From Aurantiochytrium sp. KH105 (lineage: Eukaryota > Sar > Bigyra > Thraustochytrida > Thraustochytriidae): DNA of 64,000 nucleotides. The stretch spans positions 248,001 to 312,000 of the forward strand of contig BGKB01000052.1 in NCBI GenBank assembly GCA_003116975.1, written 5' to 3'. The notes under the pieces are model-generated. The model searched no databases. It saw only the letters and a list, made by a program, of their open reading frames with translations, and had not been told where the DNA came from. A program made the position numbers and the translations under genes. Of the stretch, positions 1 to 9,062 are shown in pieces (the first letter of the stretch is position 1; each line of letters begins with the position of its first letter).

Positions 1-1
1 G

Positions 2-274
2 CCATACGACTGCTTTGAGCTCTGGAATGTAACCGAGATTCTCGGTCATGTCACCATTGAAGAGCATAACGCCGCTTTCCCCAAGATGCAGCTCACAGCC
101 CAAAGGTTCACACCCGGACCGAAGCTTGCAAAGGAGCGCTTACATGTTCGCGACACGCACATGGTCAAGCTTCCTTCCCTCAAGGCTATCAACAAGGTTC
201 AACTCTCCGGAAGTGGTCGTAAAACCTTCTTGCTACCTCGAAGGGCAAGGAGTGAATTCGAAAGCGGAGCGTAG
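2..274 (+). CDS. C-terminal fragment of an unknown protein (5' end outside window)
   Basis: An open frame enters from the left edge in the second reading frame and ends at a TAG at 272-274, giving about 90 residues. The frame is open from the first base, so it is probably the tail of a larger gene and not an independent start at the ATG at 86. The fragment has mixed, soluble-looking composition with a basic C-terminus (RRARSEFESGA). I see no membrane segment and no motif I recognise. Codon use resembles the rest of the window. Function unknown; that it is coding at all is inferred from the open frame. Confidence 0.5.
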   Translation, partial: PYDCFELWNVTEILGHVTIEEHNAAFPKMQLTAQRFTPGPKLAKERLHVRDTHMVKLPSLKAINKVQLSGSGRKTFLLPRRARSEFESGA

Positions 275-1172
275 TCGATGTCGGCAGATTTATAAAATGC
301 AAATGCAATGTAATGGAGAAACACAATCTCCGCGTCTACCAATTTGAAATGAGCTGCTACGTAACTCGAACGGAACAATAATAACAAGTACAGGATCTAT
401 TGTTGTCATCTATGAATTTTGAAAGCGACGGCATGTAGCCCGGGCAAGTGAATCTGTCCAAGCTTTGATTTTTTTTTTTTTTTTGGGGGGGGGGGGGGAA
501 ACAGATGTCGCGGTTGTGCTTGCATCGCACATTGCTTACGCCACCAATGACTTCAAACTTAGGGTGTCGAGGTTGGTCATCCTTCGTGGATGGATCTCTT
601 GGACCTCACTTTCGTCATGATGTTCGGAAACGTGCTCGCATTTTTTAAAATTTTAATGGCGGTATCAGGTTGTCAAAGAAAACCTTGAGTGATCCTGAAC
701 CATCGCCGCCGCGCAATTGCGAAGAGGGCCTCGAGAGCGTTAAAAAGGAAGTCTTAGCCCACCCACTAAACGTCTGAGAGATGTTGAGCCCCGTGGGGTA
801 TCAAATGTAAGCTATCTTGTCTTGAAACTTTTTGAGAATACTCTCCATCATCCCTATTTTCGCCCGCCACCGCCGCTCGCCGCCACCGCTGTTGAAGCGA
901 AAAGTCGCTGCAAGTTTCAAGATGTTTAGAAAGAAAACGAGAGCAAGGAGACAGCGAAAAAGAGGAGGAAAAATGAGGTAAAAGAGTTGGAGACAATCCG
1001 AGTTTTCCCTGTCAAGTCCACCATTCCTTCGATTCAATGATAAGATGATCGATCGATCCACGCGCCGGACAGCTAAAACGAGTGTCCGAGTTGCAGCACC
1101 GATCATTAAAAAAAGGAAAAAGTACGCGTGCTTTTTTCTCTCTCTCTCTCCGCACAGACCCAATTGCGTGGT
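275..1172. other. Intergenic region, convergent 3' ends
   Basis: This lies between the end of the partial left-edge gene and the end of the exportin-7 gene on the other strand. It holds AT-richer 3' flank, a homopolymer block at 469-498 and a CT dinucleotide run near 1136-1152. No convincing gene seen; small frames here lack coding character. Confidence 0.6.
469..498. repeat. T16-G14 homopolymer junction
   Basis: A run of 16 T is followed directly by 14 G. Such tracts are slippage-prone and also a common place for sequencing or assembly error. Confidence 0.9.
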
Positions 1173-4100
1173 CTACTCGCGTCGAAGTTCCCGATTAAAG
1201 GTGCAAAGTTCTTTGGCAAAGGTGTCATTGGAACGTAGCACAACGTTGAAGAGGGCAGGATTGGAAAGTGCGGGGCCGAGCTTGGTGAAGAGCGCATCGT
1301 AAGCCTCCCGAATGCGCGGCTCGCGCACAGCCGATTGAGCGGATAAGAACTGCTGACGCTGTTTCTCAAACTCTGCAGGCGCGCAAAAGATGAGAGGCAT
1401 GATAGGCTTGGCCATGGACCACTGATTCGGGAGCTCCGAAGACCCGCTCGAGAAAAGCTGGTCCATAACAACGGCCAATAGGCTGCTGAAAAGATTCGGG
1501 TGGGCGCGCTCATGTTCTTGGAAGAGAAGCGCAGCACGGCGGTACTCTTCGAGCGAGGTCGTATCACCGCGCGAGCGGTGCTCAGGATTCAACACGGCGC
1601 GCACACGGCGCAAGGGGTCCGTGTCGACAGCGTTGCCATCACCCTTGCCGTCATCCCCAGAAGGACCGTGGACCGCGGCCGCGGCGCGACACCGAAAGAT
1701 GGCAATCGACTCGACCGCACTTGCCGCCGGTGAGCTGAGCTGGGCGTTGCCCGAGACGAGCGCCTCACCGAGGCAACACATGATGCGTGCAAACAGTGAA
1801 GGCGAGAGGTCTACAAGTGCAATGACGAACTTCTCCGACAGTTGGTTGAGAAGACTCACGAGCGCCTTTGACATCTTCGGAAAGGACATGGTGTGTTTTG
1901 GCGAAGAGGCAAGCGCAAGCTCGAGCGTGACCCGACGCGCATCAAGCAGGCAGCTGTCCCCAAAGAGCTGAAAGGTGCCCAGCGGCGCGTACCTGCCATT
2001 GAGCATGCGGCTCAGCGTGATCAGGCAAACTCGCGAGCACTTTTGCTGCGGCTCCTCGAGATCAACCGTGATGCCAGGTCCAATTGCGCCAGGTCCGACA
2101 TCGATAACGGTGCCGTTCATGTTTTCAACCTTTTTCTTGTCGCTGCCGCTGCCGCTGCTGCTAAGGAATTCTTCACCCATGGCAATAACCGCCTCCTGGA
2201 GCGCCTGCATAGACAATGGATCGTTGGTCGTCCCGTTGCTGCTAATCTCGGTGCCGAGCGCCTGCGAAAGGGATTCCATTACGGGGTTGTTCATGTTATC
2301 CACAAGCTTGGATCGAATGGCCTCGCGCTTTTCATGACGCGTGCGCTGCGCTTCGCGCGTGCGCTCGAGCGCCTGCAGCTGCGGGGTGCAGAATGCCACC
2401 AACACGCGCGCTGCCTCGCGAAAGAGAATGAGGCCGCCCGCGGATAACGACGGAAAAACAATGCGAGAACCACGGTTGTGCACGAGCTCGGAGAGAAGTT
2501 TGAGCAACGGCACCATAACTTCAAAGTTGTCGTGAAAGGTCGAGGCAAGAACTGCAAGCAGTGTGATACGGTTCGGGTAGAACCACGAAAAGATGAGCTC
2601 AAACTCGCGCGCTGCCGAGGCGGAGGAAATGACTCCACGAAGGTCACGAAGCAAGCCAATGGTGGGGCCTATCAAGGACGGGTTGCGAAGGTCATTGCTG
2701 TTGGAATTGACAATGCGTAGCAAACCATCTGCAACTTCCGTCATTGGCTGCATGAAGGACACAAAGCGCTCCTCGACCTGGTCGTGCGAAGTGTACATGT
2801 TCGCGTTCACATCGAACATGTTTTCCGGGACCTGACTCGAGTTTTGCGACGAGGGATACCGCGTTTGCGTATAGAGCAGCTTGGATAGAGTCGCCATGAG
2901 AAAGGTGCGGGCCCGACCATGCTTTGGCTCCCGAAGCAGGGGAAAACGCTCGGCAGATGGGTTTTGCAAAAGGTCTTGAATCACTTCGCTCTCGAGGAGC
3001 AGACGACCGCTACTCATGAGCCGAGGGGTGTGCACCTTGCCCGTATGGACAATGGTGACTCCCATGCTTAGCTGATACAAGACGCTCAAGGCACGCTGCA
3101 CGAGCATAACTGGCGCCGAAGAATCATCGAGCTGCGCGTTGCGTTCATTCACGTGCTGAGCAAATTGTAAGAGGCCAAAGATGCGACGCATTGCCACATC
3201 CAAGAGCGCGCGGTCCCCACCTTGCACGCCGACGCGCGCTGCGATACTGTGCTGCATAGCCGCGACGCGCGCATTGTTTTCTTCCTCGGATTTGATTTCC
3301 GATGCGCTGAGCTCGTCGACCAATAGGCCTTGCTGCTTCATGCCGCCATTATTGTTGTTGTTGTTGCTGCTGCTGCTGCTGTTGTTGCTGCTATTGTTGT
3401 TATCAGCGTTTCCATCCGACATACCGGTGTCATTATCGGGCTGTTTGTCTGCGATGGCGCGCGTGCTGCTGGCCCCACTGCTGCCCGAAGATCCGGTTTG
3501 GTTGAGTCTATCAAGCGAGGGGGAAGGCGCTGGCAAGGAACGAAGCTGCATGGAGCGCATCTCCGAGCCGGGCCCGATCATCAGCGAAGTCGTGGCTCCA
3601 CCAGCGCCGTTGGGCACCATCGCCCCCCTTCGCAGGAAGGCAAAGTTCATGTAGCCGGAATAGTCGTCGACGAGCTCAACAGAACGGTCGCGCGCGGGAC
3701 GTTCCGCCTCGTCCTCACGCGCGCGAGACTCAATGTAGAGCGTTTGGAAACAGCGGAAAAAGTAAAGCGTGGCCAGCTCAAGGCGCCAGCCGGCATTGCT
3801 CCCAAACCCAAAAATGAGAGCAGCCGGAGACTCGCCCCTCGAAGCAATGACGTCCTCGGTCCGCTGCGAATCGGTGACCATCTTAAAGACAAGCGCAGCC
3901 AGCTCAGCATTCAGCTCTTCCAGACGTTCAATGGCGCGCGCCGAGACACGCGTCACGTGGCCGCCCACGATGGCGCCCACAACGTATGAGAGAAAGGCAA
4001 GGCGCGCCTGCGAGTCTGCGAGACGGCATTTGGCCATGAGCAAGGTTTGTCCCTGTGGGTTGGACAAAAGCGCCGTGACGGCCTGGGCGCGCTCGTTCAC

Positions 4101-5663
4101 GGCAGTCAAAAAGAGCTCGCCGACCCCGGAGGCAGAGTAACCATAGCGGAAGCGCGCCAGTGTTGACAACGGCGTCAATTGCTCTAGCAGCATGCCCTCG
4201 TCGTCGAGGGGATTGTCCTCGATTCCACCCGAACCCCGACCAAAGCTTCCAAAGCCTTGTCGACTCGTGCCCAAGAGCTCTGAGGCGGCCTCGCCGCCCT
4301 CGTCAAGCTCCTCGAGAGCGGCTGCGCTGCACATGTCGGCCCGCGTCGAGACAAAGGCTTGAACAACGCGGGGCACGTATTGGTCGAGGCCGCGCAGGTA
4401 CCCGGGCTGGTTCATGCCGTCGCGATTCATGCCCTCGCGGATGCGCAGGTAGGGCGTTGGCAGAACGAGGGCGCTCCACAAGCGAACGAGGTAGTGGACG
4501 GAGCGCGTGGAGACGGTGCGCCACGCTGCGAGGGTTTCCTCGGTAAACTGTGCGAGTGCTTCTAACCAGAGCTGGTACTGGGGCGGCTTGGCAAGCTCGA
4601 CGAGCTGGAAATGACTTTTCATGCGCGAGAGAAGTCGGCACAGGTGGTGGAGACAGGCGTCGCTGTGGCTGAGGCCGGTCTTCTCCTTCATGAGCTGCGT
4701 GGAGCCTTCCAAAAGGGCAACGAGGAACTCATGACGGGTGCTCTCCTCAAAGACGGAGCGCCTGGTCGAGGCCAACAGAGCGATGCACTGAAGCGCCATG
4801 CTGGCGGCGCCGTCTTCGGAGCCATCAATTTCGCTCTCGTTCTGGACTTGCCATTGCGCGTTGTAAATTTGGAAAAGAAGCCGCAGCGCGTTCGCGTTGG
4901 CAATATCCTTGGTCCACTCGATGGGGATGTAAAGGCAGGCGACCACGTCGTCGCTCTCGCTGTACCCGGTGCCGACAAAATCGTACGCGAGGCAAGTCTG
5001 CAAGGTCTTGAGGGCCTCTCTGAGAATGGGGCGGTCTCGTGCGGGCTCTTGCGAGCTAAACGCCTGGTTCACCGTTTTGAGCGCCAGCATAAACGCGCGC
5101 GAGAGCCCATCTTGTTCCCTGAAAGCTTGCGCGGCCTGTCGACCCTCGGGGTCCAGGCGGCCGTTTGGCTCTGTGCGTCCAAGCTCGAACTCGGTAATGA
5201 GGTCTGTGAGGATACGGAGCCCGAGGATGGCGTGCTGCGCGCCGGCATGAAGAAACTGCACAATCTCATTCATCAATCTTCGCAGCTCTGGGTCCGAAAC
5301 CCATCCGAGCTTTGTCAGTCGGCAGAGGACCTGGATCGTTGCCTTGGTCACGAAATCGTTTGGGTCCGATGACGAGGACGCCAGCCTCCGCAGCAAGAAC
5401 TGCTGCAAGTGGACGCGTTGTGAAGAGGTCACATTGCGCCAATCTTTGGAGAGAATGAGCAGCAGACCTTTCGAGGCATACAGAAGCGCATACTGCGATG
5501 TGGAGTTTTCCAGTGTGTACTGCAGCTGCGGCAAGTACTGCGCCGAGGATTGCAGCCGCAAGAGCCACCGTTGCGCTTCGAGTTTCTCAATCAAGGTGGC
5601 GTTTTGTCCGCTATAGAGCAGGGCGCACAAGCTCTCCAGCTTGTTCAACTCTGAGGCGTCCAT
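1173..5663 (-). CDS. XPO7: Exportin-7 (RanBP16)-like nuclear transport receptor
   Basis: Importin-beta superfamily receptor that carries cargo between nucleus and cytoplasm with Ran. The 1496-residue product begins with the XPO7-type helical repeat (LESLCALLYSGQ, then QRWLLRLQSS and YASKGLLLILSKDW, residues about 8-90). It ends with the XPO7-type C-terminus (NQWSMAKPIMPLIF, then CTFNRELRRE), which I match to 'NQWSMSRPLLGLI...AFRREV' in animal XPO7. It is longer than animal XPO7 (about 1090 residues). Part of the excess is low-complexity insertion, including an Asn/Ser run near residues 745-772. The frame is open further upstream, but the first ATG in good context (GCCACCCGCCATGG) is at 5663. 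Divergent from the START gene across a long GC-rich spacer. Confidence 0.85.
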   Translation of the reverse strand: MDASELNKLESLCALLYSGQNATLIEKLEAQRWLLRLQSSAQYLPQLQYTLENSTSQYALLYASKGLLLILSKDWRNVTSSQRVHLQQFLLRRLASSSSDPNDFVTKATIQVLCRLTKLGWVSDPELRRLMNEIVQFLHAGAQHAILGLRILTDLITEFELGRTEPNGRLDPEGRQAAQAFREQDGLSRAFMLALKTVNQAFSSQEPARDRPILREALKTLQTCLAYDFVGTGYSESDDVVACLYIPIEWTKDIANANALRLLFQIYNAQWQVQNESEIDGSEDGAASMALQCIALLASTRRSVFEESTRHEFLVALLEGSTQLMKEKTGLSHSDACLHHLCRLLSRMKSHFQLVELAKPPQYQLWLEALAQFTEETLAAWRTVSTRSVHYLVRLWSALVLPTPYLRIREGMNRDGMNQPGYLRGLDQYVPRVVQAFVSTRADMCSAAALEELDEGGEAASELLGTSRQGFGSFGRGSGGIEDNPLDDEGMLLEQLTPLSTLARFRYGYSASGVGELFLTAVNERAQAVTALLSNPQGQTLLMAKCRLADSQARLAFLSYVVGAIVGGHVTRVSARAIERLEELNAELAALVFKMVTDSQRTEDVIASRGESPAALIFGFGSNAGWRLELATLYFFRCFQTLYIESRAREDEAERPARDRSVELVDDYSGYMNFAFLRRGAMVPNGAGGATTSLMIGPGSEMRSMQLRSLPAPSPSLDRLNQTGSSGSSGASSTRAIADKQPDNDTGMSDGNADNNNSSNNSSSSSNNNNNNGGMKQQGLLVDELSASEIKSEEENNARVAAMQHSIAARVGVQGGDRALLDVAMRRIFGLLQFAQHVNERNAQLDDSSAPVMLVQRALSVLYQLSMGVTIVHTGKVHTPRLMSSGRLLLESEVIQDLLQNPSAERFPLLREPKHGRARTFLMATLSKLLYTQTRYPSSQNSSQVPENMFDVNANMYTSHDQVEERFVSFMQPMTEVADGLLRIVNSNSNDLRNPSLIGPTIGLLRDLRGVISSASAAREFELIFSWFYPNRITLLAVLASTFHDNFEVMVPLLKLLSELVHNRGSRIVFPSLSAGGLILFREAARVLVAFCTPQLQALERTREAQRTRHEKREAIRSKLVDNMNNPVMESLSQALGTEISSNGTTNDPLSMQALQEAVIAMGEEFLSSSGSGSDKKKVENMNGTVIDVGPGAIGPGITVDLEEPQQKCSRVCLITLSRMLNGRYAPLGTFQLFGDSCLLDARRVTLELALASSPKHTMSFPKMSKALVSLLNQLSEKFVIALVDLSPSLFARIMCCLGEALVSGNAQLSSPAASAVESIAIFRCRAAAAVHGPSGDDGKGDGNAVDTDPLRRVRAVLNPEHRSRGDTTSLEEYRRAALLFQEHERAHPNLFSSLLAVVMDQLFSSGSSELPNQWSMAKPIMPLIFCAPAEFEKQRQQFLSAQSAVREPRIREAYDALFTKLGPALSNPALFNVVLRSNDTFAKELCTFNRELRRE

Positions 5664-6586
5664 GGCGGGTGGCCCGTGCGTTACTTTGCGGTCGCACTCT
5701 CCCACTCTCTATCTTTTCTTTCTCTCTCTCTCTCTCGCTTTTGCTTTCCTTTATCTCGCGAGGATACCTGTTGATGCTGCTGCTCGTTTCCCTCGTTTCC
5801 TTTTTGGATAGCGAGTCGACGTACGTGCGGGGGCGTCGCGAGCGGGGAGGTTCTCTCTCCCCGATGCAACCGCCGGGTGCCCGCGGAAGCCGCAGATGCT
5901 GCGGATGCACGGCGCGCAAGAAAAAGAAAGCACAGACGCTCCTGAGGGGCGGAAATCAAACGAGGCGAAGGAGAGGAAAGGAATCAAAGCCGCGACGGCG
6001 CTCGCTGCGCGCGGCGAGCAAGCACGCTCGCCAACAGCGAAGCTCGCTCCGCTGTGGTCGCCCCTGTCTAGCTTAGCGTAGCTTAGCTTCGCTGAAGGGA
6101 GGGCGCGACCGCGGGCGGCCTTTGCGGCGCCGGGCAAACTTCTCCGCGCGCGCGCTCTCTCGCGCTCCCGCGGGCTCTCTCCGCCTCCCGCTCCTCCGCC
6201 GCGCGCGTCTCCGCTGCGGCGCGCGCTGCGCTTGCTTCGCTTTGCCTTCTTTCTTCGAAAGATCCGCGGCGATCCTCGTCGTTCAAACCCGGCCCGGCCG
6301 GCGCGATGCCAGCCCGGCCCGCGCGGCGGAGGGGCGCGCGGGGGCGGACGGCGGCGGGGAGAGGGCCCGGCGCGCGCCGCGCGCGCGGGGGTGGCGGCGC
6401 GGGGCCTGCCTGCTGCCTGCCTGCCTGCCTGCTGCCTGCGCTCGCCGCGCCTGCTGCGCCACGATCCGACTCGCCCTTCGGTCTTTGCCCTGCCTGTCTT
6501 GGCCTCTTGGCCTCTTTCTTTCTTTCTTTCCTTGTCTGCCTCTCTGTCTGTCTGTCGCGAAAAACGTTTGCCGCCCTTTCTGCGCG

Positions 6587-6657
6587 CACTTGCGCGGCGC
6601 CATTCTCCACTTGCGCGCGCCGCCCGCAACTGCCGCCGCCGCGCCCGCCAAGTGCGC
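6587..6657. promoter_or_regulatory. CACTTGCGC motif cluster (three copies)
   Basis: CACTTGCGC occurs at 6587 and 6608, and its complement-type form CAAGTGCGC at 6649. The second copy overlaps CATTCTCCACT, a string also found near 61736. The cluster lies between divergent genes, about 60-130 bases from the AT-rich TTAGTGTAGTATC. Promoter role is inferred from recurrence in several intergenic regions. Confidence 0.45.
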
Positions 6658-6862
6658 AAAGCGCGCCGCGTGGGGTTCCGCGTTCTTTTCGTTCCAACGC
6701 CGACGACCCTACAGTTAGTGTAGTATCTTTGCTGGGCGGGCGGACGCGTCGCCGCGCGCGGGGCGAGGGTTGGGCCACATTCTTTAGGCCGCTTCGCGAA
6801 GAATCTAATCGAGGCTCGGGCCCACTCTGTCTTGGGGATGATCGTGATGATGCGAGTCGGTA

Positions 6863-7113
6863 ATGGCGGATGAATTGGACGTGCAGACGCGAGAGGGAGA
6901 AGAAGCGCTTCGGGTGGCCGACAGCGGAGTGAGAAGCCGCCACACCGTCGGTAATTTCAAAATGGTTGTGATCCTTTTTACTTTTGGACCACATTTGATC
7001 TTTTTTTCGAGTTGCAGTTGACGAAACGGAGGGATTTTACAGGAAATGAGAGCGACAATGCCGTCTCGACGTCCGGCATGGGCTGCTCTTCTCTACTGGG
7101 CTACAAAGACTGA
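6863..7113 (+). other. Candidate short two-exon ORF or spliced 5' leader
   Basis: An ATG at 6863 opens an acidic frame (MADELDVQTREGEEALRVAD) that runs into an AT-rich stretch with a GTAATT donor-like site at 6951 and a TTGCAG acceptor-like site ending at 7017. Downstream another frame reads DFTGNESDNAVSTSGMGCSS and ends at TGA 7111-7113. The best-looking donor does not join these two frames in phase; a weaker GTCGGT donor at 6947 would. It could equally be a 5' UTR intron of the START gene. Confidence 0.2.
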
Positions 7114-7342
7114 CCAGCGACTTGGTCAATGACCCTCGTTGCAACCCTCTCGAAAAGACCAAAAAGCTTTACATACAAACAGGTTGGCTCAAAATAATAA
7201 GGAAGATAAACAGTGTAGAGTTGGCGGCGAGCAGCCAGCACGACGCAGTATTGCGTTTTCCTGCTACAAAGCCAAAAAGCTTCAACGAGATCTCGACGCC
7301 GCGAGATCGCCCAAGCGCAAGGGCGCGACGCAGTGGGCAACC

Positions 7343-8374
7343 ATGGCCGGCATGTCGCTAGATTGGACGAGCGGCCAAGTCGCGTTCTCGGCCTTCTTCG
7401 TGCTCTTCGCCGCAGATGCTTGGCTTCACGGACCTGTACAAGGACCTGCACGTCATGCGGCGCTCGCCGTCTCCGTAGCCGCTGCTGTCGCAGGCCGATA
7501 CGAGGCTTTTCTCGCGGCCCAGTTCGTGTGGCTCGCCGTCTTGGCGTTCGCAGGCTCACCGACGTCACTCAAGAAGGCTTCTGCGGCACCTGCAGCCGGT
7601 GCCGAGGCGCAGGCGAAGACTGCAACGAAGAGCAAGCGAGAGGGTCTAGATGCTGCAACCGGGACCAGTGCGTTACCTGCGCAGGGAAAGAAACTTATCG
7701 AAGATTCTCTGTCCAAGTTTGTCAAGAACCTAGATCCAGTTCACTCTTGTGACGGAAAAACTTGGCAGCTCGAGCAGGACAAGGACGGGATCAAGGTCTT
7801 TAGCGCGGCCTTCCCCGGACAGTCCACCAAGCGATGGAAGGTCACCTGCACGTGCAGAGCAGAATCTCTTCACGAGCTTTGTGAGGAGCTCTTCAATTTC
7901 GACAAGCGTACGGGCGCCTCTGGCTGGGACACCGCGCTCAAGACCGGCAACATTGTCACGACTTTTGGTGAGCACTTTACTGTGGCCCGCATGATCACCA
8001 ACGCCGCAGCAGGTGGTGCGATTTCGTCTCGCGAGTTTTTCGATCTGCGTGTACGCTACAATGGACCTTCCGAGTACAAATTTGCTCCAGAAAATGGCTG
8101 CCTTACGGCCACGGTTGGTTTAGATCCGAAAAAAGACAAGTCTTGGCTCCCGTCAATGCCCAAGCCAGACAAAAATTACGTTGTGGGAACCTCTTACCCA
8201 GGGGGGGGCGTACGGATATCCGCCTTGGGCAAGGATACATTCTTGTACGAAATGGTGACCAACATGAATTTGAATGGCTGGATTCCTACTTCCGTCATTA
8301 ATACCGCCACGTCGTCGGCCCTTCTCGAGTCGCACCAGGCCATGCTCGCTCATCTCGACAAAAAGTTTGCCTAA
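7343..8374 (+). CDS. START-domain lipid-transfer protein with N-terminal membrane helices
   Basis: A 343-residue protein. The N-terminus has two hydrophobic segments (about residues 11-30 and 38-72), then an Ala/Lys-rich linker. A StAR-related lipid transfer (START) domain runs from about residue 125 to the end. It is recognised by the alpha/beta pattern and the amphipathic C-terminal helix region (GWIPTSVINTATSSALLESH), preceded by YEMVTNMNLN. START domains bind sterols, phospholipids or ceramides in a hydrophobic pocket; the ligand cannot be read from sequence. The helices suggest membrane tethering, as in animal STARD3, but the arrangement is not a clear MENTAL domain. The frame is open upstream but the first in-frame ATG is 7343 (CAACCATGGCC). 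Confidence 0.8.
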   Translation: MAGMSLDWTSGQVAFSAFFVLFAADAWLHGPVQGPARHAALAVSVAAAVAGRYEAFLAAQFVWLAVLAFAGSPTSLKKASAAPAAGAEAQAKTATKSKREGLDAATGTSALPAQGKKLIEDSLSKFVKNLDPVHSCDGKTWQLEQDKDGIKVFSAAFPGQSTKRWKVTCTCRAESLHELCEELFNFDKRTGASGWDTALKTGNIVTTFGEHFTVARMITNAAAGGAISSREFFDLRVRYNGPSEYKFAPENGCLTATVGLDPKKDKSWLPSMPKPDKNYVVGTSYPGGGVRISALGKDTFLYEMVTNMNLNGWIPTSVINTATSSALLESHQAMLAHLDKKFA

Positions 8375-8427
8375 TGTTTTGCATGAGCCGGGATTCACAG
8401 CACATCCGTTGCTCGGTTTCAAGACTG

Positions 8428-8433
8428 AATAAA
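8428..8433 (+). terminator. Poly(A) signal of START gene
   Basis: AATAAA 54 bases after the stop codon, in an A-rich context; position typical for a cleavage/polyadenylation signal. Confidence 0.55.
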
Positions 8434-8991
8434 AAATATGTAAACGAGTTTCCTTCTTCCTTTTCCCTTTTTTTGCCCTCTCTAACGAGGCTTCACCTCA
8501 CTCCTCATTCGCTAGAGATGGCAGACAATGCAAGGAAACCAGCTTTCCAGGCACAATGTTCTTTGAAAGTACAACAAAGCCCAACTCGTTCGTTATCGTG
8601 GGTTATCGCAATCATGGACATTTTCAACATCATCTTTGTAGGTCGAAGACCCATGCGCGAATCGACATGCTGAAACAGGGTTGTATGCAATCAAATATGA
8701 TTGTATTTTTATTTTATTTTTATCAGCAAAAGTATGGTCACGCGCACGCAGAAGAAGAGGGGACGCGCATCCGTGGTCCACGAGCATAGCACGTGAACAG
8801 CTGCACGGCTTTGGAACACGACTGACTTTCGTGATCGCAAAACCCTGTGTACTTGCCGCGGTTGGAGCGCGGGTGACCCCAAACCACGGCTCAGGTCCAC
8901 AGAAGGTTAAAGAGACCGGTATCGGCAAGGTAGCTAGCAGCTGTGCAAATTCCAAAGAATCAAAAAAGAAACCAAAAAAGAAGGAGAAGAA

Positions 8992-9018
8992 GGGGGGGGG
9001 GGGGGGGGGGGGGGGGGG
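8992..9018. repeat. 27-base poly-G tract
   Basis: An uninterrupted run of 27 G after an A/G-rich stretch, on the 3' side of the GT32 gene (poly-C on that gene's strand). The length should be treated as uncertain. Confidence 0.9.
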
Positions 9019-9062
9019 CAGAAAGCGAGTCAGTCATCGGCTCATTATTACAGCGTGGCCGC

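Larger units (their letters stand above)
5664..7342. other. Bidirectional promoter and 5' UTR region, XPO7 / START gene
   Basis: A GC-rich divergent intergenic region of about 1.7 kb. It has CT-rich stretches (5710-5740), CTGC repeats (about 6414-6440), TTTC/CTGT microsatellites (about 6515-6560), three CACTTGCGC motif copies (6587-6657) and an AT-rich patch TTAGTGTAGTATC near 6716. Long arginine/alanine-rich frames on both strands are composition artefacts. A possible tiny spliced gene near 6863-7113 is listed separately. Confidence 0.6.
8375..9062. other. Intergenic region, convergent 3' ends
   Basis: The 3' flank of the START gene, with AATAAA at 8428, and of the GT32 gene. It contains an A-rich stretch followed by the long poly-G tract at 8992-9018. 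No gene seen. Confidence 0.6.

Noticed and set aside
5664-5705. Longer XPO7 N-terminus using a GTG at 5705
   Set aside because: A nuclear eukaryotic gene should start at ATG, and the ATG at 5663 has good context and matches the family's N-terminus. The same logic was applied to the START, GT32, SPATA4-like, 19425, paralogue A, DUF2236, 40325, MFS and UBA5-like genes.
5751-6994. Two long minus-strand frames of about 300 codons, Arg/Ala-rich
   Set aside because: Extreme Arg/Ala/Gly composition follows from GC-rich repeats. Several overlapping frames on both strands are equally open and none has domain-like patterning.
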